Source of the DNA: UBA2387 sp019454665
Lineage (GTDB): Bacteria; Armatimonadota; Fimbriimonadia; Fimbriimonadales; Fimbriimonadaceae
Direction: 5' to 3'
Length of the DNA: 64,000 nt
Assembly (NCBI GenBank): GCA_045862995.1
Contig: BTVX01000015.1
Span: 26,297 to 90,296 of the forward strand
Part shown: positions 52,623 to 62,124 of the stretch, piece by piece
Layout: each line of letters opens with the position of its first letter
Position numbering within the stretch: the first letter of the stretch is position 1
Notes under the pieces: generated by a model
What the model was told of the DNA's origin: nothing
The model's database searches: none
Seen by the model: only the letters and a program-made list of their open reading frames with translations
Program-made: the position numbers and the translations under genes

Positions 52623-53192
52623 TTGGCAGTTGACACCAGTTCCCTCAAGAACGGCATGCACATCCGCTTGGACGGCGACGTCTTCCAGGTGGTCGAGTTC
52701 CAGCATGTCAAGCCCGGCAAGGGCGGCGCGTTCGTGCGCACCCGGCTTCGCAAGGTCAAGACCGGCAACACCGTCGAGCGGACGTTTCGCTCGGGCGAGA
52801 AGATCGAACCCGTGTTCGTCGACAAGGTCAAGATGCAGTTTCTGTACCGTCAGGGCGACGAAGCCGTGCTGATGGACCTCGACACCTACGAGCAGACGCC
52901 GTTGCCCATCGCCGACTTCGGCGACCAAGCGAAGTACCTGCTCGAAGAGATGGAGATCGTGATGATCAACGCCGAAGGCGAGGTGCTCGGGTACGAAATC
53001 CCCAACTTCGTCGAGCAGAAGATCGTCCAGACCGACCCCGGCTACAAGGGCGACACGGTCAGCGGCAGCAACAAGCCGGCCACGCTCGAATCGGGCGCCG
53101 TCGTGCTGGTGCCGTTCCACATCGGCGAGGGCGACGTCGTGAAAGTGGACACGCGAACCGACTCTTACTTGGAACGGGTCAAAAAGGACTGA
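52623..53192 (+). CDS. efp: Elongation factor P
   Basis: 189 residues from a TTG at 52623 with AGGAGG 12 bp upstream. Domain I has KNGMHIRLDGDVFQVVEFQ and the modified-lysine loop PGKGGAF (Lys near 34). OB domains II and III complete the typical length. It relieves ribosome stalling at polyproline. A TATACT -10-like box is about 31 bp upstream. rpsU follows. Confidence 0.95.
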   Translation: MAVDTSSLKNGMHIRLDGDVFQVVEFQHVKPGKGGAFVRTRLRKVKTGNTVERTFRSGEKIEPVFVDKVKMQFLYRQGDEAVLMDLDTYEQTPLPIADFGDQAKYLLEEMEIVMINAEGEVLGYEIPNFVEQKIVQTDPGYKGDTVSGSNKPATLESGAVVLVPFHIGEGDVVKVDTRTDSYLERVKKD

Positions 53193-53232
53193 TCCGGTCC
53201 GTGCTATACTATCGTTTCGGAGCTTTAGCCCC

Positions 53233-53403
53233 TTGATCTACGTCAACGTACAATCCAACGAGTCCATTGATTCCGCCCTGAAGCGCTTCAACCTGAAGAT
53301 GCAGCAGAGCGGAGTGTTGCGCGACCTCAAGGAGCACGCGCACTACGAGAAGCCCAGCGAGAAGCGCCGGCGCATGCGCCGACGGCGCATTTCGCGAAGC
53401 TAG
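53233..53403 (+). CDS. rpsU: 30S ribosomal protein bS21
   Basis: 56 residues from a TTG at 53233. IYVNVQSNESIDSALKRF is the bS21 start, and the basic C-terminus KRRRMRRRRISRS is typical. A TATACT -10-like box (53205-53210) lies 22 bp before the start, with GGAG in between. It is the third translation-related gene of this cluster (efp, rpsU, ybeY). Confidence 0.92.
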   Translation: MIYVNVQSNESIDSALKRFNLKMQQSGVLRDLKEHAHYEKPSEKRRRMRRRRISRS

Positions 53404-53507
53404 GCGGTCGGGGCAGTGCCGCCCCACCCTTCGCCAGCTATGAGCGACGAGCCTCCTAGTATCTCCCTCTTTCGACCCCACGGGCGCAACGCGCCCTTAG
53501 GCCAGCG

Positions 53508-53969
53508 ATGAATGCGTCGGTGCTGGTCCTCGTTTGGGACGTCGAGCCCATCCCTCTCCCCACCGATGCGCTGCAGCGGCTGGTGCGGTGCGCCATCGGC
53601 TCGAAGGGCAAGGTCGTTTGCCTCGTGACCGACGACCCGGGCATCCGCACGCTCAACCGCGAGCACCGCGCCATTGACCGGCCCACGGACGTCCTGAGTT
53701 TCCCCTCCACGGGTCCCACGCGCGGGCAGGTCGGCGACCTCGCCCTCTCCCTTGAGACGGCCCGACGTCAAGCCAACGCGCGCGGCGTCGCGGTCGAACG
53801 CGAATTGGCTTCGCTCATCGTCCACGGCGCCCTGCACTTGGTCGGATTCGACGACGAAACCGACGAAGAGCGGGAGCGCATGCTGGCCGAAATGAACCGT
53901 TGCCTCGCCGAAGCCGGGTACGAGCCGGACGCCGATTGGCACACCATGGACCTGGCGGTGACGGCATGA
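53508..53969 (+). CDS. ybeY: Endoribonuclease YbeY
   Basis: 153 residues. LNREHRAIDRPTDVLSFP and HGALHLVGFDDETDEERERM are the YbeY signature. The family's zinc site is His-x3-His...Asp-His; here the third His is an Asp (GFDDE). It matures 16S rRNA ends. It is coupled to the downstream kinase gene by ATGA. Confidence 0.9.
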   Translation: MNASVLVLVWDVEPIPLPTDALQRLVRCAIGSKGKVVCLVTDDPGIRTLNREHRAIDRPTDVLSFPSTGPTRGQVGDLALSLETARRQANARGVAVERELASLIVHGALHLVGFDDETDEERERMLAEMNRCLAEAGYEPDADWHTMDLAVTA

Positions 53970-54685
53970 GCATGACCAAATCGCGCGACATCTTCGGGCC
54001 GTTCCGCGTAGCGATCAGCGGCCTGGTCTACACGTTCCGCACCCAGCGCCACATGCGGTTCCACGTGTACATGGTGCTGGTCATCACGTTGCTGGGCCTG
54101 CTCCTGAACTGGCGTCTGCGCGAAATCCTGATCCTGCTCTTCATCATGAGCCTGGTGCTCGTGGCCGAAATGTTCAACAGCGCCATCGAAGCCGTAGTGG
54201 ACTTGGTGCAACCCACGTACCATCCGCTGGCCAAGTTCGCCAAGGACATTGCGGCCGGAGCGGTGCTCATCTCGACGATGCTCGCGATCGCGGCCGCCAT
54301 CTTGATCCAGATTGGCGAGAACCGTTTGGAGGAGATTCGACTGTCGCTCACGGGCGAGAGTCCGAACCTCACGGTCATTCAGCGCATCGTCCTGGGCTCG
54401 GTGCTGTTGTTCTTCGTCGTGATCATCGGGAAGGCGATCGGCAAGCGCGGCATGCTGCTCAAGGGTGGCTTGGTGAGCGGACACGCCGCTTATGGGTTCT
54501 TCTTGGCGGGGACGGCCACGCTCATGACCGACAACGCCCTCGTGGCGGCGATCACCATTCTGTTGGCCGTGATCATCGCCCAAAGCCGGTGGGAAGCGAA
54601 GATCCACTCGGTGTTCGAATTGACTCTGGGAGCAACCGCAGGCGTCTTGATGGCCCTCGTGTTGTTCGGACTTCTGCCGAAATGA
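53966..54685 (+). CDS. dgkA: Diacylglycerol/undecaprenol kinase fused to a PAP2-like phosphatase domain
   Basis: 239 residues from ATG 53966. The first 120 residues are a DgkA kinase with three helices and EMFNSAIEAVVDLVQP ... HPLAKFAKDIAAGAVL. A second half of about 110 residues has SGHAAYG and SRWEAKIHSVFELTLG, the motifs 2 and 3 of PAP2 phosphatases. Together it may phosphorylate undecaprenol and dephosphorylate a lipid pyrophosphate. It sits in a ybeY-dgk-CNNM operon with overlaps of 4 bp on each side. Confidence 0.87.
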   Translation: MSMTKSRDIFGPFRVAISGLVYTFRTQRHMRFHVYMVLVITLLGLLLNWRLREILILLFIMSLVLVAEMFNSAIEAVVDLVQPTYHPLAKFAKDIAAGAVLISTMLAIAAAILIQIGENRLEEIRLSLTGESPNLTVIQRIVLGSVLLFFVVIIGKAIGKRGMLLKGGLVSGHAAYGFFLAGTATLMTDNALVAAITILLAVIIAQSRWEAKIHSVFELTLGATAGVLMALVLFGLLPK

Positions 54686-56196
54686 GGATACGTCAGTCAA
54701 TGAAGGACAATCCACACGAACGCTCGCGGCGCGACGGACAGCCGACGCGCCGCGACCCGGATTCAAACGGCCTGATGCCCATGGTGCTCACGGGCTCGGC
54801 GATCACGTTCGCCGCCTATGGCGCCAACGGCGGCTTCGGAACCGCCGCCCCCAGCCTTGCCGCGGTTTCGCTCGCCGGAACGGTCGGCTGGTCGGCCCAA
54901 GCCGCCGCGCTCATCATCGCCTGCCTCATCCTGAACGGCCTCTACGTGCTGGCCCAGACGGCCATCGAGTGCGTCAAGCAGGTGCACATCCGCCTGGCCC
55001 GCGAAAAGGACGAAGCGCTCGCCCGCCGGTTGGAGCGCGTCGTCGAAGTGCGACCAAGGCTCGTGGCCGGTTGTTCGTTCGGCTCTCAGGTGTGCCGCTT
55101 CGGATTGGTCATCGGCGCGTTCGCGCTCGCCCCTTCGATCCTGCAGGCGTTCAAGCCGGGGGAGGTGTCGCTGGGCGATCTGTTCCTCGTCGGGATCGGT
55201 CTCTCAATTCCCATCGGGCTGATCAACCTGCTGGCCGCCGAACTCATCCCCAAGAACTACGGGGCTCTCAAGGCACCCGAGTTCGCCTCGAGGCTCTATC
55301 GGTTCGCGTCATGGTCCTCTAAACTGTTCGCACCGGCGATATGGCTGGTGACTTCCGTGGCGAGCTTCTTCACGGCCCGCTTCGGAGCCAAGGCCACGTT
55401 CGCCGTGACGAACCAGGCAGAAGAGGAGATCAAGGGCATCGTGGAGATCGCCGAGCAATCCGGCGAATTGGAGGAAGAGGAACGCGAACTGCTCCACTCG
55501 GTCTTCGAATTCGCCGACACCGTGGCCCGCGAGGTGATGACCCCGCGCATTGATTTGGACGCGATGCCCGTGGATGCCGACCCGGCCGACGTGGTGAAGC
55601 TGATCGAGGAGTCCGGCCACTCGCGCATCCCCCTGTACGAGAACAACGACGACCAGATCATCGGCGTCGTCCACGCCAAAGACCTCCTGCTCGCCACGCT
55701 GCACCGGAACGGCAAGGTCAACCTGCGCGACCTCCTGCGCGAGCCCATATTCGTTCCCGAGAACAAGGACCTCCACGAACTGCTGGCCGAGATGCGGCTC
55801 CGCCGCAGCCACATGGCCGTGGTGCAAGACGAGTTCGGCGGAACCGCCGGCATCGTCACGCTCGAAGACATCGTCGAGGAACTCGTGGGCGACATCGTGG
55901 ACGAGTACGACATCGAGGAAGAGGAGATCGTCCGGCAAGAAGACGGCGCGGTGGTCGTCGAGGGGCGAACCCACATTGACGACCTCAACGACGAACTGGG
56001 TGCGACGTTCAGCAGCGAGGAGTTCGATACCGTGGGCGGCTTCGTCTTCGGATCGTTCGGCTATCAGCCCAAGCAAGGCGAGTTCATTTTTGTGGACGGA
56101 TACCGATTCACCGTGGAAGAGACGGACGGGCGGCGCATCATCAAGCTCCGCGTGTCGAAGGAGCCCGTGGCGGAAGATGTTCTCGAAGCCTCCTGA
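54682..56196 (+). CDS. CNNM/CorC (HlyC) family transporter or gating protein
   Basis: 504 residues from ATG 54682, overlapping the kinase stop by 4 bp; an ATG at 54700 is a second choice. A CNNM (DUF21) membrane domain with several helices precedes two CBS domains (REVMTPRIDLDAMP, DQIIGVVHAKDLLLAT, GGTAGIVTLEDIVEELVGDI) and a CorC_HlyC domain (GFVFGSFGYQPKQGEF). The family transports or regulates Mg2+ and other divalent cations. Confidence 0.93.
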   Translation: MRIRQSMKDNPHERSRRDGQPTRRDPDSNGLMPMVLTGSAITFAAYGANGGFGTAAPSLAAVSLAGTVGWSAQAAALIIACLILNGLYVLAQTAIECVKQVHIRLAREKDEALARRLERVVEVRPRLVAGCSFGSQVCRFGLVIGAFALAPSILQAFKPGEVSLGDLFLVGIGLSIPIGLINLLAAELIPKNYGALKAPEFASRLYRFASWSSKLFAPAIWLVTSVASFFTARFGAKATFAVTNQAEEEIKGIVEIAEQSGELEEEERELLHSVFEFADTVAREVMTPRIDLDAMPVDADPADVVKLIEESGHSRIPLYENNDDQIIGVVHAKDLLLATLHRNGKVNLRDLLREPIFVPENKDLHELLAEMRLRRSHMAVVQDEFGGTAGIVTLEDIVEELVGDIVDEYDIEEEEIVRQEDGAVVVEGRTHIDDLNDELGATFSSEEFDTVGGFVFGSFGYQPKQGEFIFVDGYRFTVEETDGRRIIKLRVSKEPVAEDVLEAS

Positions 56197-56250
56197 AGGA
56201 AGCCTGAATCGTCGCGCCGAACTTCGGTGATATACTCGGACGGCCCGAAC

Positions 56251-56598
56251 ATGGACACGGAAGCCATTTACCAGGAGGGGTTCGCCCACCGATGCGAGGG
56301 GCGATACCGCGAAGCGCGCCAAGCGTTCGAGCGCGTCCTTGGGTCTGACCCGGATCACGCCAACGCCAAGTGGCAGTTGGCCTTGGTCGCTGGCTTCGAG
56401 GGCGACTTCGAAGGTTCGGCCGTCATGCTCCAACAGGTCGTTTCAGCCTCGCCTCGCCACGTCGCCGCCCGCTACGATCTGGCCATGACCTACATGATGC
56501 TCGGCATGAACGACGAAGCGTGCATGGAGTTCCGCGAGGTCCTGCGGCTCCAACCCGATCACGACCAAGCCAAGCGCCAATTGGCGTATTGCCCCTAA
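56251..56598 (+). CDS. Small TPR-repeat protein
   Basis: 115 residues from ATG 56251, 14 bp after a TATACT box. Three tetratricopeptide units are visible: GFAHRCEGRYREARQAFERVL, AKWQLALVAGFEGDFEGSAVML and ARYDLAMTYMMLGMNDEACMEF. It probably mediates a protein-protein contact, with no signal peptide. It converges with the phosphodiester glycosidase gene, 14 bp between stops. Confidence 0.82.
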   Translation: MDTEAIYQEGFAHRCEGRYREARQAFERVLGSDPDHANAKWQLALVAGFEGDFEGSAVMLQQVVSASPRHVAARYDLAMTYMMLGMNDEACMEFREVLRLQPDHDQAKRQLAYCP

Positions 56599-56612
56599 AC
56601 GCTGCGCACCGG

Positions 56613-58028
56613 TCAGCGCTTCTTCTTCTTGACCGTGCGGGTGGCCTTGCGCGAGGGAGCCGTCACCGAGATCTCCTGAACAACCTTCTGACCCCGCACC
56701 GTGGCGGCGACCCAGGCCGTGCCCGCGCCCAGAGTGCGCAACGTGCCGCCCTGATCCACCCATGCCGAGCCGAACGCCGACCACAGAACATCGGTGTTGG
56801 GGACCACGACGCCCTCGGCGTTCTTGACGGACAGCTTGACCGCTTGCCCATCGGTGAGCGACTTGGGGGCCGTGAGCGCGATCGGCCCGGAAAGCGGCTC
56901 GTCCGGCGGCCCGTAAAACAGCACGGCGTTGGCAACGGGGCGTTCGCTCCCCCCGCTGGGGCGGTTGAGCGTGGATCCCAGAACATTGAACGTGGTGGAG
57001 CCGCCGCCGTCGAGGTTGATCGCGTCGGCGCAGCCCAAACGAACCATGATCTGGGCCAGCTCGGTTAGCGTCGCTCCCGCACTCACGCTCTGCCGCCCGT
57101 CCACGGCCACAAACCACAGGTCGCCTTCCGGCGTGCGGCCGACGGCGGTGCGGGGGTGCCGCTGGCCCGCAAAGGCCGAAGAGAATCCCTGGCTGCCCGC
57201 ATCCACGGAGACCCTCGAATTCACCACGAGGTTCGGGCCGCCTGCGATGAGCTGCTCGATCTTGTCCCAGGGCAGGCCCGACGCCTGCAATCGAAACGTG
57301 ATTCGTTCGCCGGTCACCAAGCCCGCGACATAGGGACGGTGAAAGCCCGTGCCGGTCAAAACGACGTGGTTGTGCGGCACGGCAACGTAGGGCTCGGTCG
57401 GCGCGAAGTGCGACATCTCGACCTCGACGAACTCGCCGGGAGCAAACCGACCGCCCACGATCCGCAACACGGCGTGGCTCGGCGTTCCCTTGGCCGCATA
57501 TGTGAAACCGGCGGCCTCGGTGTGCAAGACCAACGCGTCGGGTCCGGTCTCCTCGTTCAGGCCGAACTCGCGATTCTCCCACCCGAACCGCTCGGCGACG
57601 AACTTGGCTTGAACGCGTCCGAGGCCCGCGAAGTCGGGTCCCCAAGCGAACACCGAACGCGACGCCATCGGCGCCGTGAGCAGCTCGCCCGACCGCACCA
57701 TCATGCCCATCGGCGCACCGTTCCAAGGGAAGAAATCGCCGTTGATGCCCGCCAAGGCGCCCGTGCCCTTGACCAAAGCCGAGACCGTCTGGCGTCCCTT
57801 CCACTGCCCCGGCGAGAAGATCGTCCGCTCCCCGAGTTCGGGAACGGCCTTGACGCTGGCCTTGGGGTTGAAGCGCAACCCGTGAACGGTGCGGGGAATC
57901 GCGGGGTCGTACTCCATCCGATACGAAAGGCCGGGCGCGATGCTCTTTTCCCACACCTGGGGCGCGGCAGAAGCGACGGATACAACCGCCAAGGCCACCG
58001 TTGCCAGCAGGGTTTTCCAGAATCTCAT
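56613..58028 (-). CDS. Phosphodiester glycosidase (NAGPA-like) family protein
   Basis: About 471 residues from ATG 58028, which overlaps the upstream gene's stop (ATGA); an ATG at 58034 is also in frame. Signal peptide, then NGDFFPWNGAP, LIAGGPNLVVNS, HPRTAVGRT and ADAINLDGGGSTTF, signature blocks of the NAGPA family, whose members remove GlcNAc from phosphodiester-linked sugars, including teichoic acid or exopolysaccharide. A Lys/Arg-rich tail (TRTVKKKKR) is present. Confidence 0.87.
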   Translation of the reverse strand: MRFWKTLLATVALAVVSVASAAPQVWEKSIAPGLSYRMEYDPAIPRTVHGLRFNPKASVKAVPELGERTIFSPGQWKGRQTVSALVKGTGALAGINGDFFPWNGAPMGMMVRSGELLTAPMASRSVFAWGPDFAGLGRVQAKFVAERFGWENREFGLNEETGPDALVLHTEAAGFTYAAKGTPSHAVLRIVGGRFAPGEFVEVEMSHFAPTEPYVAVPHNHVVLTGTGFHRPYVAGLVTGERITFRLQASGLPWDKIEQLIAGGPNLVVNSRVSVDAGSQGFSSAFAGQRHPRTAVGRTPEGDLWFVAVDGRQSVSAGATLTELAQIMVRLGCADAINLDGGGSTTFNVLGSTLNRPSGGSERPVANAVLFYGPPDEPLSGPIALTAPKSLTDGQAVKLSVKNAEGVVVPNTDVLWSAFGSAWVDQGGTLRTLGAGTAWVAATVRGQKVVQEISVTAPSRKATRTVKKKKR

Positions 58029-58945
58029 TCGCATAGCCGTTCGCTGTAGTCCAGCGTGCCTCGATCGGCGTCGAGCACCGCCCGGACTCCCAATCCTACG
58101 CTTAGGATCTGCGCCTTGTGCCCGATCGGGTAGTCCACGATGGTGGGGACGCGAATCTTACCAAGTCTTTCTTCCACGATGCTCCGCCAGCACGGGCTGT
58201 CGCCCCGCTCGGAGAGGGCGTCGGTCTCCGAGAACTCCCCGATAACGATGCCTGCCGCGCGCTGGAGCAGTCCAGCGTTGAGCAACTGGGTGAGCATGGC
58301 GTCCACGCGGTAGGCCTTCTCGCCGGTGTCTTCGATCAGCAGGATCTTGCCGTCGGTGTCCGGGGCTTCGGGCGTCCCGAGTGCGTCGCAGATCAGACGC
58401 AAACAACCGCCGATGACTTCGCCTTCGGCTCGACCGGGGCGCACGGTCTCGCCCACAGGGGCGTCCTTCGGGCGGATCAAGTCCCCGGTCAACGCATTGC
58501 CGAACGACTCCCACACCCAGGGTTCGCGCGGCTTGGAAAACGTGACGCCGACGGCGCCATGCAATGTGGCGAATCCCACGTTTTGGAATCCCAGGTGCAA
58601 CGTGGTGATGTCGCTGTAGCCGATGAACAGCTTGCGGTGCGCCGCAAGAGCTTCGAAATCCAGGTAGGGCATGAGCCGGGCGCAGCCGTAACCGCCCCGC
58701 GAACACAGGACGGCGTCCACTTCGGGGTCTTCGAAAGCCGCGATGAGATCGGCGGCGCGCTGCTCGTCCGTGCCTGCGAGTTCGTGGTGCTTGGCGTACA
58801 GGCTCGGAAACCGCTTGATTCGGTAGCCCTGCGCTTCAAGATACGCCAGCCCCGGCTCCAGGCTTTCCGCCTTGATGGCCGAAGAGGGCGAAACTAGGCC
58901 CAACGTCCCGCCCGTGGGCATCGCGCGGGGATAAATGCGCTTCAT
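58025..58945 (-). CDS. LD-carboxypeptidase (S66 family)
   Basis: 306 residues from ATG 58945. Catalytic Ser in FIGYSDITTLH, Glu in LLIEDTGEKAYRVD and His in VDYPIGHKAQ are all present, the Ser-Glu-His triad of the S66/MccF family. It removes the terminal D-Ala from muropeptide tetrapeptides during peptidoglycan recycling. Coupled to the NAGPA-like gene downstream, so both probably act on cell-envelope polymers. Confidence 0.9.
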   Translation of the reverse strand: MKRIYPRAMPTGGTLGLVSPSSAIKAESLEPGLAYLEAQGYRIKRFPSLYAKHHELAGTDEQRAADLIAAFEDPEVDAVLCSRGGYGCARLMPYLDFEALAAHRKLFIGYSDITTLHLGFQNVGFATLHGAVGVTFSKPREPWVWESFGNALTGDLIRPKDAPVGETVRPGRAEGEVIGGCLRLICDALGTPEAPDTDGKILLIEDTGEKAYRVDAMLTQLLNAGLLQRAAGIVIGEFSETDALSERGDSPCWRSIVEERLGKIRVPTIVDYPIGHKAQILSVGLGVRAVLDADRGTLDYSERLCE

Positions 58946-59024
58946 CGCCCAGGGGTGTACCCGATGGGTCGCACTAGCGGTAACATCCGGGCGTCGGGCT
59001 CCCCATTCGGGAGGGGAGAACAAC

Positions 59025-62000
59025 ATGGAAGCCAACGAGTTGACCTTCGCCGCGCTGTTCCAGTCGCATCCCGTTCCAATGTGGATGTTCGATGCGGCCA
59101 CGCTGGCGTTTGTCGAAGTCAACGATGCCGCCGGTGGCGAAGTACGGCTACTCCCGCGAGGAGTTCTTGGCGATGACCATCGAACAGATCCGCCCCAAGG
59201 CCGAGCGAACCAGGCTGGCTGAATACCTGGGAAGGACGCGACCTCCGATGCGCAAGTCGGGGATTTGGACGCATCGTCGAAAAGACGGCTCGACCTTTAT
59301 GGCGGACATCACGTCGCATTCGGTGCAAGACGGGGAGAGCGACCTGGTCTTGGTAATGGCCACCGACGTCACCGATCGGCTCAACGCCGAGGCCCGGGTC
59401 AGGCAAGTCCTCGAGCAGTTCGAGCGCGCCGAACGTCACGCGAACATCGGCTCCTGGAGTGTGCGTACAAACGGTGCCATCGCGCTGTCGAAGCAGGCCA
59501 AACGCGTGTTCGGATTCGACCCCGAGGGCCCCGACCCCAGCCTGGACGAGTTTATCGAGCACATCCACCCCGAAGACCGGGAGCACGAAATCAAGTGCTT
59601 TGAAGCGTTGCTCAAAGGCGTGGTCTTGCCGCGCACCATCTTTCGGACCAACCCGGAACTGGGCGAAACCCGCTACCTCACCGCGACCGTCTACCCCCAC
59701 CGGGATTCACGGGACGAGATCGTGGGCTTCGAGGGGACCATCGAGGATATTTCCGAGACCCGGCGCATCGAGCAGCTGATGCACTTGCAGGCCGAGGCGT
59801 TGCGCAGCGCGGCCAACGCGATCTTGATCGCGAGTTCGGACGGCGTCATCGAGTGGGTCAACCCCGCGTTCTCTCAGTTGACGGGTTACACCCACGAGGA
59901 GGCGGTTGGCGCGACCACGCGGCTTCTCAACTCCGGCGTCCAGCCCAGGGAGTTCTTCGCAGGAATGTGGGCAACCTTGCTCGCTGGCGAGGTGTGGCGG
60001 GGCGAGCTGATCAACCGACGGAAGGACGGATCCCATTACCGGGAGCGACAGACGATCACGCCGGTTCGCGACGACTTTGGCCGCGTGACGCACTTCGTCG
60101 CCATCAAGGAAGACGTGACCCTTGCCAACAGCGCTCTGGAGGCGCTCAAGGAAAGCGAAGAGCGGTTCCGCACGCTCGCCGAGTCAACCGCAACCTCTAT
60201 CTTGGTCCTCCGCAGCGGGAGACTGTCTTATGTGAACCGCGCATTCTGCGCGCTGACGGGACGCGAGGCCGCCGACCTCTTGGGCCGAAGGCTCGAAAGC
60301 CTGGTGCATCGCGACGATCGGGCGCCCGCCCGCTACTTCGGGATGATGAGCCGATCTCGCCAAGAGCAGGATCTGCTCTCGCTCCGCATCCTGCGACCCG
60401 ACGGCGAGTCCCGGGTCGCCGATTTCACCTCGGCCAGCATCCAATGGAGCGGGGCCCAGGCGGTGTTGGGCACGGCGTCCGACGTCACGGCACGCGTCCG
60501 GGCCGAAGCAGAACTCAAGGACAAGCAGTCGTTTCTGCGGCTGATCATCGAGTCCAACCCCAATTGCATCAAGGTCCTCGACCGAAGCGGAAGATTGGTG
60601 GACATGAACGCGGCGGGGTTGGCGATGCTCGGGGCCGAGAGCCTCGCCGAAGTCAAGGGCCGCCGAGTCCGGGAACTGGTGCATCCCGACTACCGCTCGA
60701 CGTTCGACGCCCTCCACCGCCGCGTCATGCTGGGCGAGCAAGGCGAAGCCGCGTTCGAGGTGATCGGACTCAAAGGAACCCAACGTTCGTTCGAAACACA
60801 CGGAGTCCCCCTGACCGACGCCAAAGGAGTCGTCACCGGTCACCTGGCCGTCACCCGCGACGTGACCGAACAAAACCGGCTGGTCGTGCTCAACGCGCAG
60901 CTGGCGCTGGTGTTGGAGGGCGTGGCCCAAGGAATCCCGCTTGAGCAGACGATGGACCATCTCGCGCGGGCGATCGAGCAATACGAGCCCACCACCAAAG
61001 CGACGGTCCTGCGGGTTCTCCCGGATGGAACGGTTCGCCACTTGGCCGCCCCAAGCATGCCCGAGGGGTACGTGAAAGCCGTTGATGGGGAAAAGATCGG
61101 ACCACGAGCGGGCTCGTGCGGCACGGCCGCCCACGACAATCGCTTGGTGGTGGTCGAGAACACGATGACCGACCCCCTGTGGGCCGAGTACCGGAACCTC
61201 GCAGAGGCCTACGGAATCGCGGCGGGTTGGTCGAAGCCCATCCTCGGGCGAGAAGGCGAGGTCGTCGGCGTGGTCGGGCTGTACTACGGCACGCCTCGGG
61301 CACCACGCAAAGACGAACTCGACCTGATCGAAACCGTGGCCCACATCGCCGGGATCGCCATCCAGAGGCACATGTCCGAGCAAGCCCTGCTCGACGCCAA
61401 CAACGCGCTCGAACAGCGCGTCGCGGAGCGAACGACCGAACTGCAGCAGGCCGTCCAGGAGTTGGAGGCGTTCACCTACTCGGTCTCCCACGACCTGAAC
61501 GCCCCGTTGCGCGTGGTGGCGGGCTTCGCCCAGATGTTGCTGGAAGACCACGGACACGAGCTGGACGAGGAGGGCCGCAAACTGGTGGAGGTCATCGTCA
61601 AGCGCACGCGCAACATGGGCGAACTGATCCGGGACCTGCTGATGCTTTCCCGCGCGACCACGGCAGAGGTCGCCTCGGTCCCCGTGGACATGACCCAACT
61701 CGCCCAATCGGCCCTCGCGCAACTTCTGGAATCGGACACCAACACCTTTGCAGTCGAGATTCCGACCCTCCCCAAGGCGCAAGGCGATCCGCTCTTGCTC
61801 AAGCAGGTGTGGCTCAACCTGCTGTCCAACGCCGTCAAGTTCTCATCTCGCGTGGCCTCGCCCCGCATCGAGGTCGGAGCGATGGAGGAAAACGGTGAAC
61901 ACGTCTACTGGGTCCGCGACAACGGCGCGGGCTACGATCCGCAGTACCAAGACCTGTTGTTCAAGGTCTTCTGGCGCGGCCACACGCAGAACGAGTTCGA

Positions 62001-62124
62001 AGGAAACGGAGCGGGTTTGGCCATCGTCGAGCGCATCGTTCGTCGTCACGGGGGCCGCGTGTGGGCCGAGGGACGCCCCGGCGAAGGCGCGACGTTCTGG
62101 TTCAGCCTGCCCAAATCCAGTTAG
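59025..62124 (+). CDS. Multi-PAS histidine kinase, frame broken by one extra base
   Basis: The start ATG 59025 with a strong GGAGGGGAG ribosome-binding site opens a PAS domain (ALFQSHPVPMWMFDAATLAFVEVNDAA). Near 59131-59137 a GG in CCGGTGG shifts the frame; dropping one G joins NDAA to VAKYGYSREEFLAMTIEQI, the expected PAS continuation. Downstream are four more PAS domains, a GAF-like region (about 61000-61350), HisKA (SHDLNAPLRVVAGF) and HATPase_c (NLLSNAVKFSS, VRDNGAGYD, GAGLAIVERIV). Rejoined length is about 1,030 residues. As read, the protein is truncated after about 66 residues unless 59092 or another start is used. Confidence 0.85.

Noticed and set aside
50985..53120. Very long minus-strand frame covering the Eis-like gene and efp
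   Set aside because: Only the last 120 codons (50985-51347) look like a protein. The rest is antisense to Eis-like and efp.
53410..53425. Short hairpin GGGGC/GCCCC after rpsU
   Set aside because: The stem is only 5 bp and no U-tract follows, so it does not support a terminator.
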